DNA of 64,000 nt from Rhynchonema sp. JSB1_4. Taxonomy: Eukaryota > Nematoda > Chromadorea > Monhysterida > Xyalidae. Numbering within the stretch: position 1 is the stretch's first letter; every line of letters starts with the position of its first letter. The stretch spans positions 62,001-126,000 of the forward strand of contig JASAMV010006671.1 of the NCBI GenBank assembly GCA_030248065.1, in the 5' to 3' direction. Below the pieces are notes generated by a model. It did not search any database. It saw only the letters and a program-made list of their open reading frames with translations, and was not told the DNA's origin. This document shows positions 10,601 through 23,855 of this stretch, piece after piece. Both the position numbers and the translations under genes were made by a program.

Positions 10601-13155
10601 TGTGCATTGTCTAGCTGTCGGGATCAAACATGAAGATGATGAGATACTGAACGAAGAATGTTTTACGAACGGCAGTACTCAAACCGAACACTATTGAACA
10701 AATCACTAGCGCGAACAATCAAAAGAAACACAATCATGATACAATATAAGCTTCATACCAATAACAGCAATTCTCATCGTTTTTCAGCACGTACGCCGAG
10801 ATGGTTGAGCGCCGTTTGATGGAGTTGAGTCTTCAGGTGGATGTGGTGTACATGATCAACGCCGACCAGTTTGACAAGGCCAACGAGCATTTGTGCAAGA
10901 AGGGAATCGTCTACTTATTGGCCGTTGAGCACACCAACGCTAAACACGACACTGTGACGCTCAAGATACTGCACGACGAACCTGCCGGTATGTGCCCTTC
11001 TGGTGGAGCGACCACCACAAGAACGAGAGACGATCATAACTGTTATCTGCCACTGTGATTTGCATAATTTGTGATCGTCCATGGATCTACCTCCTACAAC
11101 TGAAGTCTACCGCGGAACGACATCCGATGCAATCGATGCGGGTTTATTGATCGTTCATAAAATTCTGTTTTTAATAGCCTCTCATGCAGCGGAAACAACG
11201 GACGATTTAGTCAAGTCAAGTCCAGGTTTTACAATCTGGTCTCAATCGATTGTTTTCTGGCAACACCGGCTGCTCCGTCTACAACATTTGAAGAAAACAC
11301 GATTCATCTCATGCCCTGCAACTGCCGATTTCTTTTATTTTTTTTTAATTTTCTTGTCACCAATCCGGAATTTGATTCGAATTCTCACCGCTGGATGGGA
11401 CCAACCGACGCCACGAAATCGTCTCGTTGTTTGCCACTTGCCTGCTGTCTTGAAACCGTGCCACTTTGGCCCGGTTTTTGCTGCCACTGCGCCTTGTTAT
11501 TTATTTTGTTCGCAACAAATGTCGACGGCTTTCAGTTGTGTTGTTTTTTGAAAACTGGAACCATTTCTGTTCCGCATATCAAACGTATCACAAGCGTTGG
11601 CATCATTTTGATGCCGTTTTGGGAAGGGAACGGGATAATAACTTGATTATTGTTGTGATACACAAGACAGAGTTTTGATTTTCCTTCCTAAGGTCATGCC
11701 CGCCAATTTGCCGTCCCAACGCGCACCCTTCGTTTCAGTGCATCGCAACATGCCGCTCGACCAGGCACTGCAACTGCTGCAGACCGACTTTTCGCGATAT
11801 CTGTCCGGTCTACGTGCCGGCAGCGAACAGCCATCGATGTCGTTTTTGTTGCATCTGCTGGCTGATGGCAAACATCTGTCTGAACCGGAACTGACACGAA
11901 TCATACAACATCTGCAGGAGCGCGCCACACCCGCCAAAATACCGACGTTGCCCGGTATGAAACCGACGCAACAGCAGCCGTTTTTGGCACCCACCGGTTA
12001 GTAGCTTTTGTTGGGTGGTTTTTTTTTGTTTTTTTTCGATGGTGCCTTGGTGGATTTCGGATGCGCCAGCGTTTTTTTTTTGTTGCTGCTGTTTGGCTTG
12101 GTCGACACTAGGACATCGTTTCGAAGCAGAATGGTCAAGTTTAGCGGCAGGTTTGTTTGACAGTGGTAAGTTTGTGTGATCGTAAGAATGCTCTCAATAG
12201 TTCGTTTTGTTGAGTTTTCTTCTGCCAGTGGTTAAGTGACTATTGTGCGATGTGTCCACAAGAGGTTTTTGGTAATCGCATTAGGTGGCGCTCTTGCGTC
12301 ACAAAACAACGAAACCAACAAGACCGATACTAAATAATGCACAACCACGGATCTGTTCCTTCCTACATTGCAGGTGCAGTGCCAACAACGAACAGTCTGT
12401 TTGGTGCAACCATGCCACATCAACCAACAGCACCGGTGTCTGTTGCAGCCCCGTTCAGCGCACCACATCAACAACCGAAACCAGCTGGTGTCCCGAGCGG
12501 TAGTAGTACCAGCGAGTTGCAGTCCAAGATTTTCAGCATTCTTCAAGAACAGCAACAGGCCAAGATGCAACAAGGTTCACCGGCAGTGTCCGTAGCTGCT
12601 GGCCTATTGAGCGCGCTACCCCCCTCGCTCGCTAACACCCTACAACAACAGGCTCAGGCTCAGGCCGGACCCCCGGTGGTGACCAGTCAGAATTCGGAAT
12701 TGGTGTCGCGCGCACTACAGAGTTTGATGGCCAACAAGGAGCAATTGTTGAGTTTGAGTGGTCAGGGACAGCAGCAACAAACGCCCCCGACCAACGACAC
12801 CCCGTTTACCGTCGGAGCCCCAATGCAACAGGTGCAGGCTCTTGGGGGACCAGGGGCCGGTGCTGGGTTGTTGGGTTCCCCAAGTGTATCATCGGCGTCA
12901 GGCGTGCCACCTCAGTTCGCGTCCCCGCCGCAGTCCGCAGCTGACGTTGCCTATCAGCAAATGTTGCGCAACCAACAACACCAGCAGATGGTGCAACAAC
13001 AACAGTTTCTCCTGAATCAACAAGCGCAACAACAACAGCCGTTTGCGGCCGGTGCCAGACCGGCACCCAATCAGCAGCCAAGTTCGGCGGCGCCAACTTT
13101 TGCTCCCCAGCAGGATGCGCTGTCTGCTGCCGGCTATAGGGCTGCGTATAGGTGA
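7610..13155 (+). CDS. NCOA5: NCOA5-like RNA-binding nuclear receptor coactivator
   Basis: Exons with matching phase: 7610-7742, 8490-8597, 8702-8801, 9636-9810, 9884-10035, 10115-10212, 10400-10508, 10788-10987, then 11693-11996 and 12374-13155. An N-terminal RRM carries RNP2 (VFIGNL) and RNP1 (RGFAFVQF). It is followed by an Arg/Asp/Tyr-rich low-complexity segment. Next comes the anticodon-binding-like domain known in NCOA5 (YDAIILVVDKADRTYAEMVE and onward), then VHRNMPLDQALQLLQTDFSRY and LLHLLADGKHLSEPELTRII, both recognisably similar to vertebrate NCOA5. The C-terminus is Gln-rich and has the SELQSKIFSILQEQ segment matching the NCOA5 QELQAKILSLF region. The protein is expected to be nuclear and to act in transcription or RNA processing. 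The junction between 10987 and 11693 does not close in phase, so at least one short exon there (perhaps 11192-11225) is unresolved. Introns carry a MITE and a tRNA remnant. Confidence 0.82.
8910..9398. mobile_element. hAT-like MITE of CGACACC repeats in an NCOA5-like intron
   Basis: Ends are TAGGGTTAGAG at 8910 and CTCTAACCCTA ending at 9398. They are flanked by the perfect direct repeat GTCATGTG at 8902-8909 and 9399-9406. Subterminal regions repeat ACCCGACACCCGACA on one side and its relatives on the other. The 8-bp duplication and YAGNG-type terminus fit hAT. It lies wholly inside the intron 8802-9635 in this model. Confidence 0.8.
10279..10342 (-). tRNA. tRNA-like remnant, 3' half conserved (likely pseudogene)
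   Basis: Read on the minus strand, this intronic stretch shows a D-arm-like GTTGGTAGAGC. A B-box/T-arm GGGTTCGAGTCC follows at the normal distance, and a T run (TTATTTTTT) resembling a Pol III terminator lies just downstream. The anticodon stem is imperfect and the base before the putative anticodon is not U. No 5' acceptor strand pairs with the 3' GGATCGC. It is best read as a degenerate tRNA or a tRNA-derived fragment antisense to the NCOA5-like gene. Confidence 0.4.
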
Positions 13156-14997
13156 TTGGTTGATTTTAAACATTGAAACAATCACACTGTTTGGGACCGG
13201 GCAGTATTTTGGTTTTGTTCTTTTTTCTATTTCGGTTACTAATTGATTGTTGTTCGGTTTCGTCCGAATGGATTTGGTGTTTTTTCAGCGTTCTTTTGAC
13301 ACAAAATTATAGTAAGTGCACACCGCGCTTTGTATAAGCAAGCATGACTGACGGCAAGTTTCGACACATTTTTACCAGACCTTTTCTTTCGCTAGCGCAT
13401 CGCATTTTTTTCAAAAGTTTTCGGCATTGTTTCCATCGAAATCGAGTTTTCTGACGGGCAGTGGTGTGGTGCTGCCGCTGCGTGATGAAACATCAGCCAA
13501 CAAGAAGATGACTGATGGATGGGTTAGAGTGATCGTGATTTGAGCTCTCGAAACTTTCAATCAATGGGTATTGTCACATATTGTAACCACTTCGACATGC
13601 TATTTGTATTTCAGGCACTGAACTTCGTGATACTGCGGTGTGAAACATCAACTGGTTCAGTTTAATGTAATAGCGTAACTGTTGGTTCTTAATTTGGCAA
13701 TATGCTTTGCCGATGATGTTTCACAGATGATTAAAGGTTGCATTGTTACGCGGCACGAAGTTCTGTGACTCGTATGTTCCTAATGTGCACCCCTAATTTT
13801 CTTCGCGCTAGGTTGTTAGCGTTTGTGGTTTCATTGTGCTCTGAATGCCACGACGACGCGTATTTTATCCCGTTGTTTTGTTGTTGGGTTTGTATGTTTT
13901 CGTGATTCAGCGTGAAATGTGTTGGTCTTTTTACGTCGGTCGGTGTTTACCGCTGTAATTACGCGTGGAATCTCGACATCAAACGCATGACACGCGCAGC
14001 ACGGCTGAACACGCACTTTTACGCAAGAGTTCACCAATCGTGTGCATACAGCTGCATGAAATATTAACGTGCAAACAAACAAATTCAAAACACATCTTGT
14101 CAACCATATTGTCGGTGTTGGCCCTTCTGGGCTTGCTTATCCTATCACACAGAATAACTCTCGCTGTCGGGTGACATTATCAAACCTTTCGTGTTTTTTG
14201 GCAGAGCTTCGTTTGTGACGTAACGGTTGCAGGACGACAGGAATTCTGATTTGGTATCGGTCGTCCGTATCTTCTGTCCTTCAGTGATCGAATTCGGTAC
14301 CACCCAAAGATCAGCGGTGCATTCCGGCTTTGTGTCAACAACTGCAGCGAGGTTGGTGTGTTTGGTGAGCTCTGATCAGGAGTGGTGTTTGTTTTTTTGA
14401 CACCGTATTAGCAAAACCCATCCACCCCAATTAAAAACAAACAATAAAAGAGTTGTGGTCAGGTGTATGCTGCTGATTCTCTGTGCGTGCCTGCCGCTGA
14501 TCATATGACCTAATTTTGTGCAACGTTCTCTGAAAGCGACAGTAAATTTTGGTTGGAAAGGTTCATTCATATACTGTAGGTCCATCAGATGTCGCTCATA
14601 CGCACCAGGTCGAAGAGATGTTCTTCAGGGTCAGCTTTCCTGTCGACCACGGCTCAATCAAAATAATTGCAATAGCACTTATCGATCAAATGAGCTCAAC
14701 ATTTCGTGTCGGTCGATGACGAAGATAAACATTGTAACTCGAACTTGCAAAACAAACAGATCCCTTGGCCCACTGCCGTGGTCGACGAGGTAACCCCTTT
14801 GAAATAAAAATTGAATTGAGCTGCGTCCTTTTTTGGTCCACTGGTAGCTGATAGTACATAATGTCGAAGCTTATTCAAACACAATAATATTCTTGTTTGG
14901 AGCAGTTTTCTCAATATCACGGTTATACCAGCCTTCCAGAGCACGACCGGACTATCCCATCAGTTAGCCACATTTTCGACACCGTGTGTGAACGGCC
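13156..14997. other. Intergenic, no gene recognised
   Basis: This covers the NCOA5-like 3' flank and the upstream region of the receptor-like gene. No convincing exons, RNA genes or inverted repeats are seen. An upstream exon for the receptor gene could lie around 14.87-15.0 kb but cannot be defined. Confidence 0.35.
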
Positions 14998-16537
<1,540 letters not shown>

Positions 16538-16727
16538 TATTTCGGTGTCTTGTCATGTAATATTGTGTATAATAAAATGTCGAGCTCTAAAATAAACAGC
16601 ATATGAGTTAATCAAAATGAACGAATTCAATCAGTTTCTTTATTCCGTTACTGGTTTTCATTCGTTAAAGGAAAGTTATATTTTATCATTTCATTTTGTC
16701 TTCGATCTGGTTCTCTTCGTCATTCTC

Positions 16728-17875
16728 TTACGTTTTGATTCGCCTTTTGCTTTTCGTTTTGATCTTGATTCCATTCTGATTCACATTTTGTCGTTCACTC
16801 GGCTGGCGGGCTGATGTTTCACTGATGGCTGTGACAACGGTCACTGAGTGATCGTCAGCCTTGACGTGCGCCTTTCTTCGCACCACGGTCACGCAGGCGG
16901 CATTCGGTTTGTTGCCGTCCATTCGCGGGTGACATTCAATTGTGTCGCTCCATTTCCCGCACTCTGAAAAAGGCAAATTCGATGCAGCCGGCCCCCAGAA
17001 GTGTGCTTGCTTGGTGCTCCTTTTACCGCCGCAACGATTGAAATCCTGTCAGACTGACCATGCACGACGGCGGGCAGTGTTGCTGCGTCATTAACGGGCG
17101 AGCTTTCGGCGATGAACACCAGCTCATCGTGAACACCGCGTTTCACTTCGACCAGTTTACGTCGTGCGAGCTCGAGCGCCTCCTGAATGTAGTGGATGTG
17201 ATTTCATTATGTGTTGTGCCAAAGACAGCTTCAGGGGTGCTGGTGGTTATGTGCATAAATAATCGTAACGCTATCCTTCTTTGCTATGATGATCATACAG
17301 GTCAATAGGTGAGGCTCGTCCAAAGACCGCCTTTTGGTTCCCGACGTTGCTTAGTGGTGCACCAGATCATCATCAGTGCGTCATGTAAACAGAGTAACCT
17401 ATGTACATTTCTCCGTTGTCCGTGTAAATCGACCACATTTGCCGGTCTGCCTTTGTCGTCGTTGTTGAGTTCGTAGAACATTCGTGAAGCTCGCTCATTG
17501 GTTGCTGCCTCTTCGACCTGAAGCTCCTCCACTCTACGGCAATGTTGATTGCTTGGATTCTGAAATGTTCAAGAATGAAGTCATATTATTTTTACAACAA
17601 TATTTTTTTATTCAAAATAATTAAAGACCGAGTTGAATAAAAGCACATTTTTGGACGATGCCCACCTCCAGAATTCCACGTATTTCGGCCTGTATTTCTC
17701 GTGCGCGTTCGCGCAGCTCTTTGGCACGTGCCAGTTTGCTTTGTTGTACGCGCGACCAAAGCACATCGTGAATGAGCAGCGTGATCCCAGTGCCAAGAAT
17801 GAATGCTACTGTGATTTGTGCGATCAGATAGATGCACAAGTTGGCGAATTCGGACAGAGGGAATGGTGGGGTCAT
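16728..17875 (-). CDS. Membrane-anchored DUF1771/SMR-like protein
   Basis: The first coding exon is 17666-17875. Its ATG lies eight bases after a good acceptor (ACCACAG), which would suit a spliced leader or a 5' UTR intron. It encodes a transmembrane segment (LCIYLIAQITVAFILGTGIT) followed by a charged helix (KLARAKELRERAREIQAEIR). The next exon (top at 17559) continues in phase with VEELQVEEAATNERASRMFY and then NNDDKGRPANVVDLHG, the DUF1771-to-SMR junction with the DLHG signature. Downstream exons at about 17050-17185 (EALELARRKLVEV) and 16728-16960 probably complete it, but those junctions are not certain. SMR domains are nucleic-acid-binding or nicking modules; a membrane anchor on one is unusual. 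It converges with the receptor-like gene ending at 16537. Confidence 0.6.
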
Positions 17876-18465
17876 GATGAGCACTGTGGTGTGTGGAAAA
17901 GGAAAGTGTTTTGGGCTAAAAAAGTTCAGATAGCGCAGTTGGAATAATGACACTAATCCTCACCAACTTTCTGTTGCTTACTGCTCCCGAAACGTCGGTT
18001 TCTTTACGATACAGGTGGTATCCGTACACAATTACCCACCTCACACAATCATGACATCAAACCACGTCCACAAAACACTTAGCTGATGCAACATGCAAAT
18101 ACTACTTTTCTGTTGCTTTCTATGCAAAATCAACTACCAGAAGCCAAGCAGACGGTTCTTCTTGTTTCATCGATTTCGAAAAAATGTTTCGCTTATGATG
18201 CACCGTGATCACATGAAATGGAGCAGTAAATTGTCCGTATTCCAGAGTAATACGATCCCTCAAACGAAACTGCACTTTTGCACCGTGGAGTTGAAATGTG
18301 AGAAGCAATGGTGGTCGTAGTGTGAGCAGTGTACTGCACTCTCAGCGAAACATCAGGAAGCCACTCAGAGGACATGCTACTACATCCATGAGGATCATTC
18401 AGGCCTCCAGTGCATTCAAATCTATTCACTGACACAATTTAACAACGAACACTTTTATTGTTGCA

Positions 18466-18760
18466 GATGGTTCAATTTGAGCCTGTCTTGGTCCATGTTG
18501 ATAACAGGTTAGGCGATCGACAAATGTATGGAACATTGATATCATGTTGCACCACTGCTAACACTTCAAAAAGAGGAGCAGTATCAAATGCTTTTCAAAC
18601 ATCAACGCATTTGACAGGAAATCCTTGAACTATAAAAGGTGGTAGCGTTGCATGATGTTTCCATGCCAGCAAACCAACAACGCGAGATCGCATCCGCTAA
18701 TCCACGATAGAAACAGTCCGTAAACATCACCAATGTTTAAGTGGGCCATCCGCACCGCGC
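18466..18760. pseudogene. Scrambled fragments of the receptor-like family
   Basis: At 18466-18510 (+) the acceptor and first codons of the M3 exon are recognisable (TTGTTGCAG then ATGGTTCAATTTGAGCC). The frame soon ends. At about 18650-18760 the minus strand encodes the last TM (AHLNIGDVYGLFLSWISGC). The two pieces lie in opposite orientations, so this is a broken, rearranged third copy. Confidence 0.7.
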
Positions 18761-19600
18761 TTCCACCGATACCCTTGTTGTCTTTGCTGTTGCGTTGTAT
18801 CCCTCACATACGTTCCCATCATAGCCTCTGAATCACTCTGCTGATGGTTTTACGAAAGCATGGAGGTCAGGAACGATGAAGTTCATGCAATGCATCTCAT
18901 GACTGATGAGGACCCGGATGCATTGTGACATATATAGTCTCCTGAGAGGGTCCGATTGCAGCTTTAGACTACTCTATTATTATAAAAATTGCTAACATTT
19001 ATAAAAAAACTAAATAAAACACTGCTATCACTCCTTCTGTTTGTTTTGAGAGTTTATGTCAAAAACATATGTCTATGTATTACCTATGTGTGCTCTTTAG
19101 GTACAGCTTATACAGTCATCCGCAATTTGACGTAGCATCTTGTTTATGGAACAAGATTGGAGTAGTTTTTATGTGATTATGCATTCAACTCGCTTGAACC
19201 AATTCACATTGTAGGAAACTTTCCGGCAATTACAGTGCACAGGTGTATACATACCAGCATTAAAAATAAAGGACCCGGCCGAAAATACATACAACTAACT
19301 GATCGACAGAGGTGATAAATGCGCAGAGAAGCAATAGCAAGTGGTCGGTCATGCATAGCCGGATACAAGTTGTAATATGCAAAAGCAAAAGGTTCGGAAG
19401 AAAATCAGAAGCAATACTGTTTATACATTGAGAACGAGTGAGATGGATTTGAATCGATCAATCCAAGCCGGATGGAACATTGAAATGGTCATTCAAGTTT
19501 CTGCCAGGCATGGTGTCGAAAGCCTCATGAAAATCGAAGTACATGTACAGTACACAGTAAGCGATCGTTGCAGTCCGAACGGCACTTTTTTCACGAACGC
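18761..19600. other. Intergenic, no gene recognised
   Basis: AT-rich sequence between the receptor-family debris and the minus-strand receptor gene. No exon, RNA gene or clear repeat is identified. Confidence 0.35.
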
Positions 19601-20829
19601 TTAGTGTTTTGCAATGAAAAACATATTTCGTAATTTCTTAGCTGTTCGATGACAACAGCCAGTGAAACGAGACAGCTGTTTGTTGAGCGTTTCCACGCAA
19701 CAAACCAAAAACGCGAGTGAACATCCAATAATCCACAGCAGGAACAGTCCGTAAACAGCATCGATGTTCATGTGGTGGCCCCTGGCTGCCGCACGGTTAC
19801 TGTCAACAATGATGCATTTCGGCCGATGCTGTTTCAGCCACAATGAGTACCGGTTCTCGACCTGTCGCAAGCCTCGTTGCACCTCGATTATCGCTCGATT
19901 GATGCGATCCATCAGCGTTTGTGACGCATTCTTCGAGAACAGCAGCACATCGCCGAATTCTGTGTTACTCACAAACTCAGCCGGCGCAAAATCATGCCTC
20001 GACAGGCCACAACATTCCTCGACAGTCGACTGCATAAAGTCAATGACCAGATTGTCCTTGATGAACACTCCATTCTGTTGCCAGATCAGTTCGCAAAGTT
20101 TCTTGGGGTTGTCGGCCAACAACGGTGGATTGCGCAACAGAGCCTGACGCATCAGATAACTCGCAGAGCTGTTGTCCGCGTTCGACATGACGTTCCGCAA
20201 CCAGCCCGGATGCGTGTGTGCCGTGACCACATTCAATTCCTTATTCAATATCATTCGTGCCAACTGCTCGAAGCTGTTGAATGGCAATCCCTTGGTGTTC
20301 TGTAGCAGCATCAACGACAGTACACTGTTGCTGAACAATCCCAGCACGATTGAGGTCATCAACATGGACCAAGCCAGGCTCAAATTGAACCACCTGCAAC
20401 AACAAACGTGTTCATATTGCTATATTAGATTTGAATGCGCTGGGAGCCTGAATTTGAATCAGAAACTACTCCATGTCACAGTAAATCGACCTATAAAAAC
20501 AAGCCATGACCATAAAACGCGAAAGTTGAGCATCATCACACCACAATCCAAACCTGGCCTTAATATTGGCGACCGTAGCTGACGACGTCAGATGATGCCA
20601 CCATCGGAGTACAAGTCGAATGGTCAACATGCCAATCGCGAGCGACACCCACACTTGAATGTCGAACACGCGCGTGTAGTTGAAGAACTTGTGATGTTCA
20701 ATCGGTGCGCACAAGGCCGTTTTCGGAATCGCATTCGGCATTCGCATACACCGTACCTTCGGAGCGACATGAATACTGCCACTAAGTTTAGGATGGGACC
20801 CGAACCCGCACACGTGTACTTATAGAAAT
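19601..20829 (-). CDS. Divergent ionotropic-receptor-like gene, N-terminally truncated
   Basis: Exons 20554-20829 (5' limit uncertain) and 19601-20393 join in phase through a 160-bp intron at the same position as in the + paralogue. TM1 (VSLAIGMLTIRLVLRWW) and the M3-like helix (LAWSMLMTSIVLGLFSNSVL) come first. The S2-like half, including the shared ECCGLSRHDF motif, and the last TM (NIDAVYGLFLLWIIGCSLAF) follow. The frame is intact from the conserved APIEHHKFFNY stretch to the stop and keeps the Trp that is TAG in the other copy. No S1-like upstream half is found before it, and the exon start region has stops in the needed frame. The gene is either 5'-truncated or its first exons are diverged beyond recognition. 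It is expected at the plasma membrane; ligand unknown. Confidence 0.65.
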
Positions 20830-23800
20830 CTGAAATAATTGAATGAAAATTGTGCGTGTGCCACTCGCATGCGCGCGCATGTGTTGCTCAGCCCACTGCT
20901 TGGGGCACATGTCTGTGCTCTCTTCAGATGAAGATGTGCTGCCTCTTATGAGGCTATATTGGAACTTTATTGATAATCTGGATGTGATATATTCGCATAA
21001 GTTCGGACTTCAGGACTTCACTGCCCAAATATAATACAAGTTCTCACTTGCCGCTTTGAAAAAAATTAACCTGCCAGCTCAAAAAATAATCTATCGCCCC
21101 GTGTTTACTCCACATTTTGATGAAATTTTATCCGATTATCTAACAAAACACCATAGTTAAAGTAACGATGTGTCTTTGACCGACAGCTCGAGGTAACGTC
21201 TTACGCCAAAGAGTGTGCTGCTATTTTGTGAAAATGGACTGTTGCTTATATGCGAAGACATGAAGTCTCTTCAGCCGTTTTATAGGCGCATGTTGAGTTG
21301 GTAATTTGAGCTTTCATGTGCCATATGACAAGATTAATCCAACGGGACATGCTCTGGTACCTTGGGCCTTTTGGAAACAGCCCGCATTCAGAGCACAAGG
21401 CAGCTAATCAGGTTTTGGGGACATTCTTCCCCTCTTAGATATAGCCGTCGTTTATTGACACACGTTAAGATTATTGGCCATGCACTTTTGGGAATATAAC
21501 CATCATAATGGCATATACAGTATGTGATATAATTACTGTTAAGACGCCTTTGCATGTGTGGAAACAATGTGCACATAAACACCTTACCAACACCGCAATC
21601 TGAGGGTCAAATCTATTCTTATGCCAACAAAATCACACACAAAGATAATGGTTTTTCCGCTGGTTGTCACATCTGAAGCCCTTGGTCAGCAGCATTTTAA
21701 TTATCGCCGAGCTCAAAGCCCGTTGGGGTCTGCGCCCGGTCATATAATTGCCCACCGCTTATGTGCAGCACCAGACGCCAAAACGGGTACATACGCGTGG
21801 GCTTGCGCACTGCGTGTTTGTTTTTGGAGCCATTTTGGTACACCTTCATACGGTAACAGCAGGTCCTTGGGTTCTGCTTGAGCAAGGATGCCTTGGGTTA
21901 TGCATATACAGAGCAACCATCCACAAATTTAGCCCACAAAAGTATGCTCAGCCCGATTTACACCTCGCAAAAGCTGAGCAGCGTCGAAAGTGCATAGGTA
22001 CTGTCCTGCACTATGTGCAGCTCCCATCCCTCCCACTGTGATGTGCCTGCACTGCTTTTGGAACCGCAACTTTATTTTTCCCCAACCAAACACCCAATTT
22101 TATCACTTCGACTCGGCAGGGAGTGACGACCGGGCTTGTTTATTTCACTTATATACTCAGTCTGGCTCATTTATAACTCACAGGGCAGCTTGTCACCTTG
22201 CGCTTATTCAAAATTGCATGACCGTTCCGTTTCGTTGCAATCAAGTTTTGACGCCTCTATGTGAACTTTTTCGGTGGTTCAACCGGAACTCAGAGCCCTG
22301 AACGGTTTTTTCGCATGGTGTGTTTCTTCAATTTGTTCGGTTTATTTCGCCATGTCAAGGTAAGGGGGTACTCAAGAACAGCCCGCTTCAGCGAATTTTC
22401 AAAGTGTTGTCGCTTTTCATGCATCTGCATGCAGTTGTATTTTTAGTATTTTTCCAGACTTTATATACCCATACCCAGACCTTACTGTACACAGCCTCAG
22501 GTGTTGCGGTTCTCAAAAAGTTTCTTCGCCATTTCATGCCCTTGTGCGTGTGGCACACTTGCATACTCATCCGCAGGGTCGCAAAAATAAGTTGTTTTGA
22601 AATTTTTTGTTCCTGTTGTACATACTGTATGTGTTTAGAAACTTGCCTTTTGGCTCAAAGTTTTTGCTTCGCTCAATGCTCAAACGAGCACAGTATCCTT
22701 TATTGACTTTTTGTTCCTCTTCCGCATGTCAAAACGTCGAATCTTAATAAAGCTGTCCCATCGTTTTAGATTCTTAAAAAACAACATTGGCAGTCAGAGT
22801 TTTTTTGTTTGGATTTGCCCAAGGCTTAATTCGGTTTCCTCTATCCGCTTGAGATCACAACATGGAACAGCCCTGGCGCTATACACCTTTGTGCACGTCA
22901 ACACTCGCTGTTGCAAACTCATTTTGTCATGTCAGGCTGACATGACAGGTACTTTACATTTATTTAAATTTTAGTTCAGTGCGCATGAGCGCTGTGCATA
23001 CGTCCATCTGGGGACGAAGCGAAGGGTGCGTCGTGCATGCTACAGCTACAGTATGACTTCGATTCAAATGTGGGACATAGGCGGATATCTTGGTACTGTA
23101 GGCTTATTCGCATGGCATATGTATTCAAGCTTTGTTGCACTTGGATTACATAGCGCAATTTCAGTTGGAGTCTAACCTATCGTCTAGCCGTACCTAAGAA
23201 ACGTACCAGACACGTGGCTTCGATTTGACTGGACAACCGTAAATTGCGTAACTTTATTACTCCTTCAGGTCCCGAGTTCTGGTGAATAAAACATAAACTT
23301 GCGAGCATGAAGCTAAGTTGCAAAGCCAATTCCGGTATCATGCTTAATGAGATCAAACTTATAACATAACCCACGCCATGCACATGCAACGACGGTAAAG
23401 TGCCTTTCGAGAGGGCTTCATCGGGTCAAATTCCGAAGCTCATGAACATAATAGAACATTCCGTACGAACACATTTTATTGTCTCGAATCGCTACCTAGC
23501 TTTGCACGCGTAAACTATCTTTTATTCGAATGCGCTCGCAAAGTCGCTTAATGTCATGTCCGTAAACTTTTTATGCGCCACTAGGGGTTTTGGGAACGAG
23601 ACACAAAAGTTTATTTCATATCATAATAATAGTAGCCTTGTTCCCAATTCTGAGTGATCTGGGAGTTACGGATAATGCCGCGGAAACTTTGAATAAGTTA
23701 TAACACTTGTATGCGGCCGCGTTTTCTAGGCCCGCTTGTTGTGGAAACCATCATCTGGATAGCTAATTACATAACCGCTCTTCGATTTTAAAACAACGAC

Positions 23801-23855
23801 CAGAATTTCAAAATGTACAGGTTCAAAATCAGCCAACCAGCAAAACGTCATAAAT
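20830..23855. other. 3-kb stretch with no recognisable gene
   Basis: Open frames here are short, without splice-supported continuation or family resemblance. No long inverted or tandem repeats are noticed. The right end is the upstream region of the collagen-olfactomedin gene. Confidence 0.35.
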
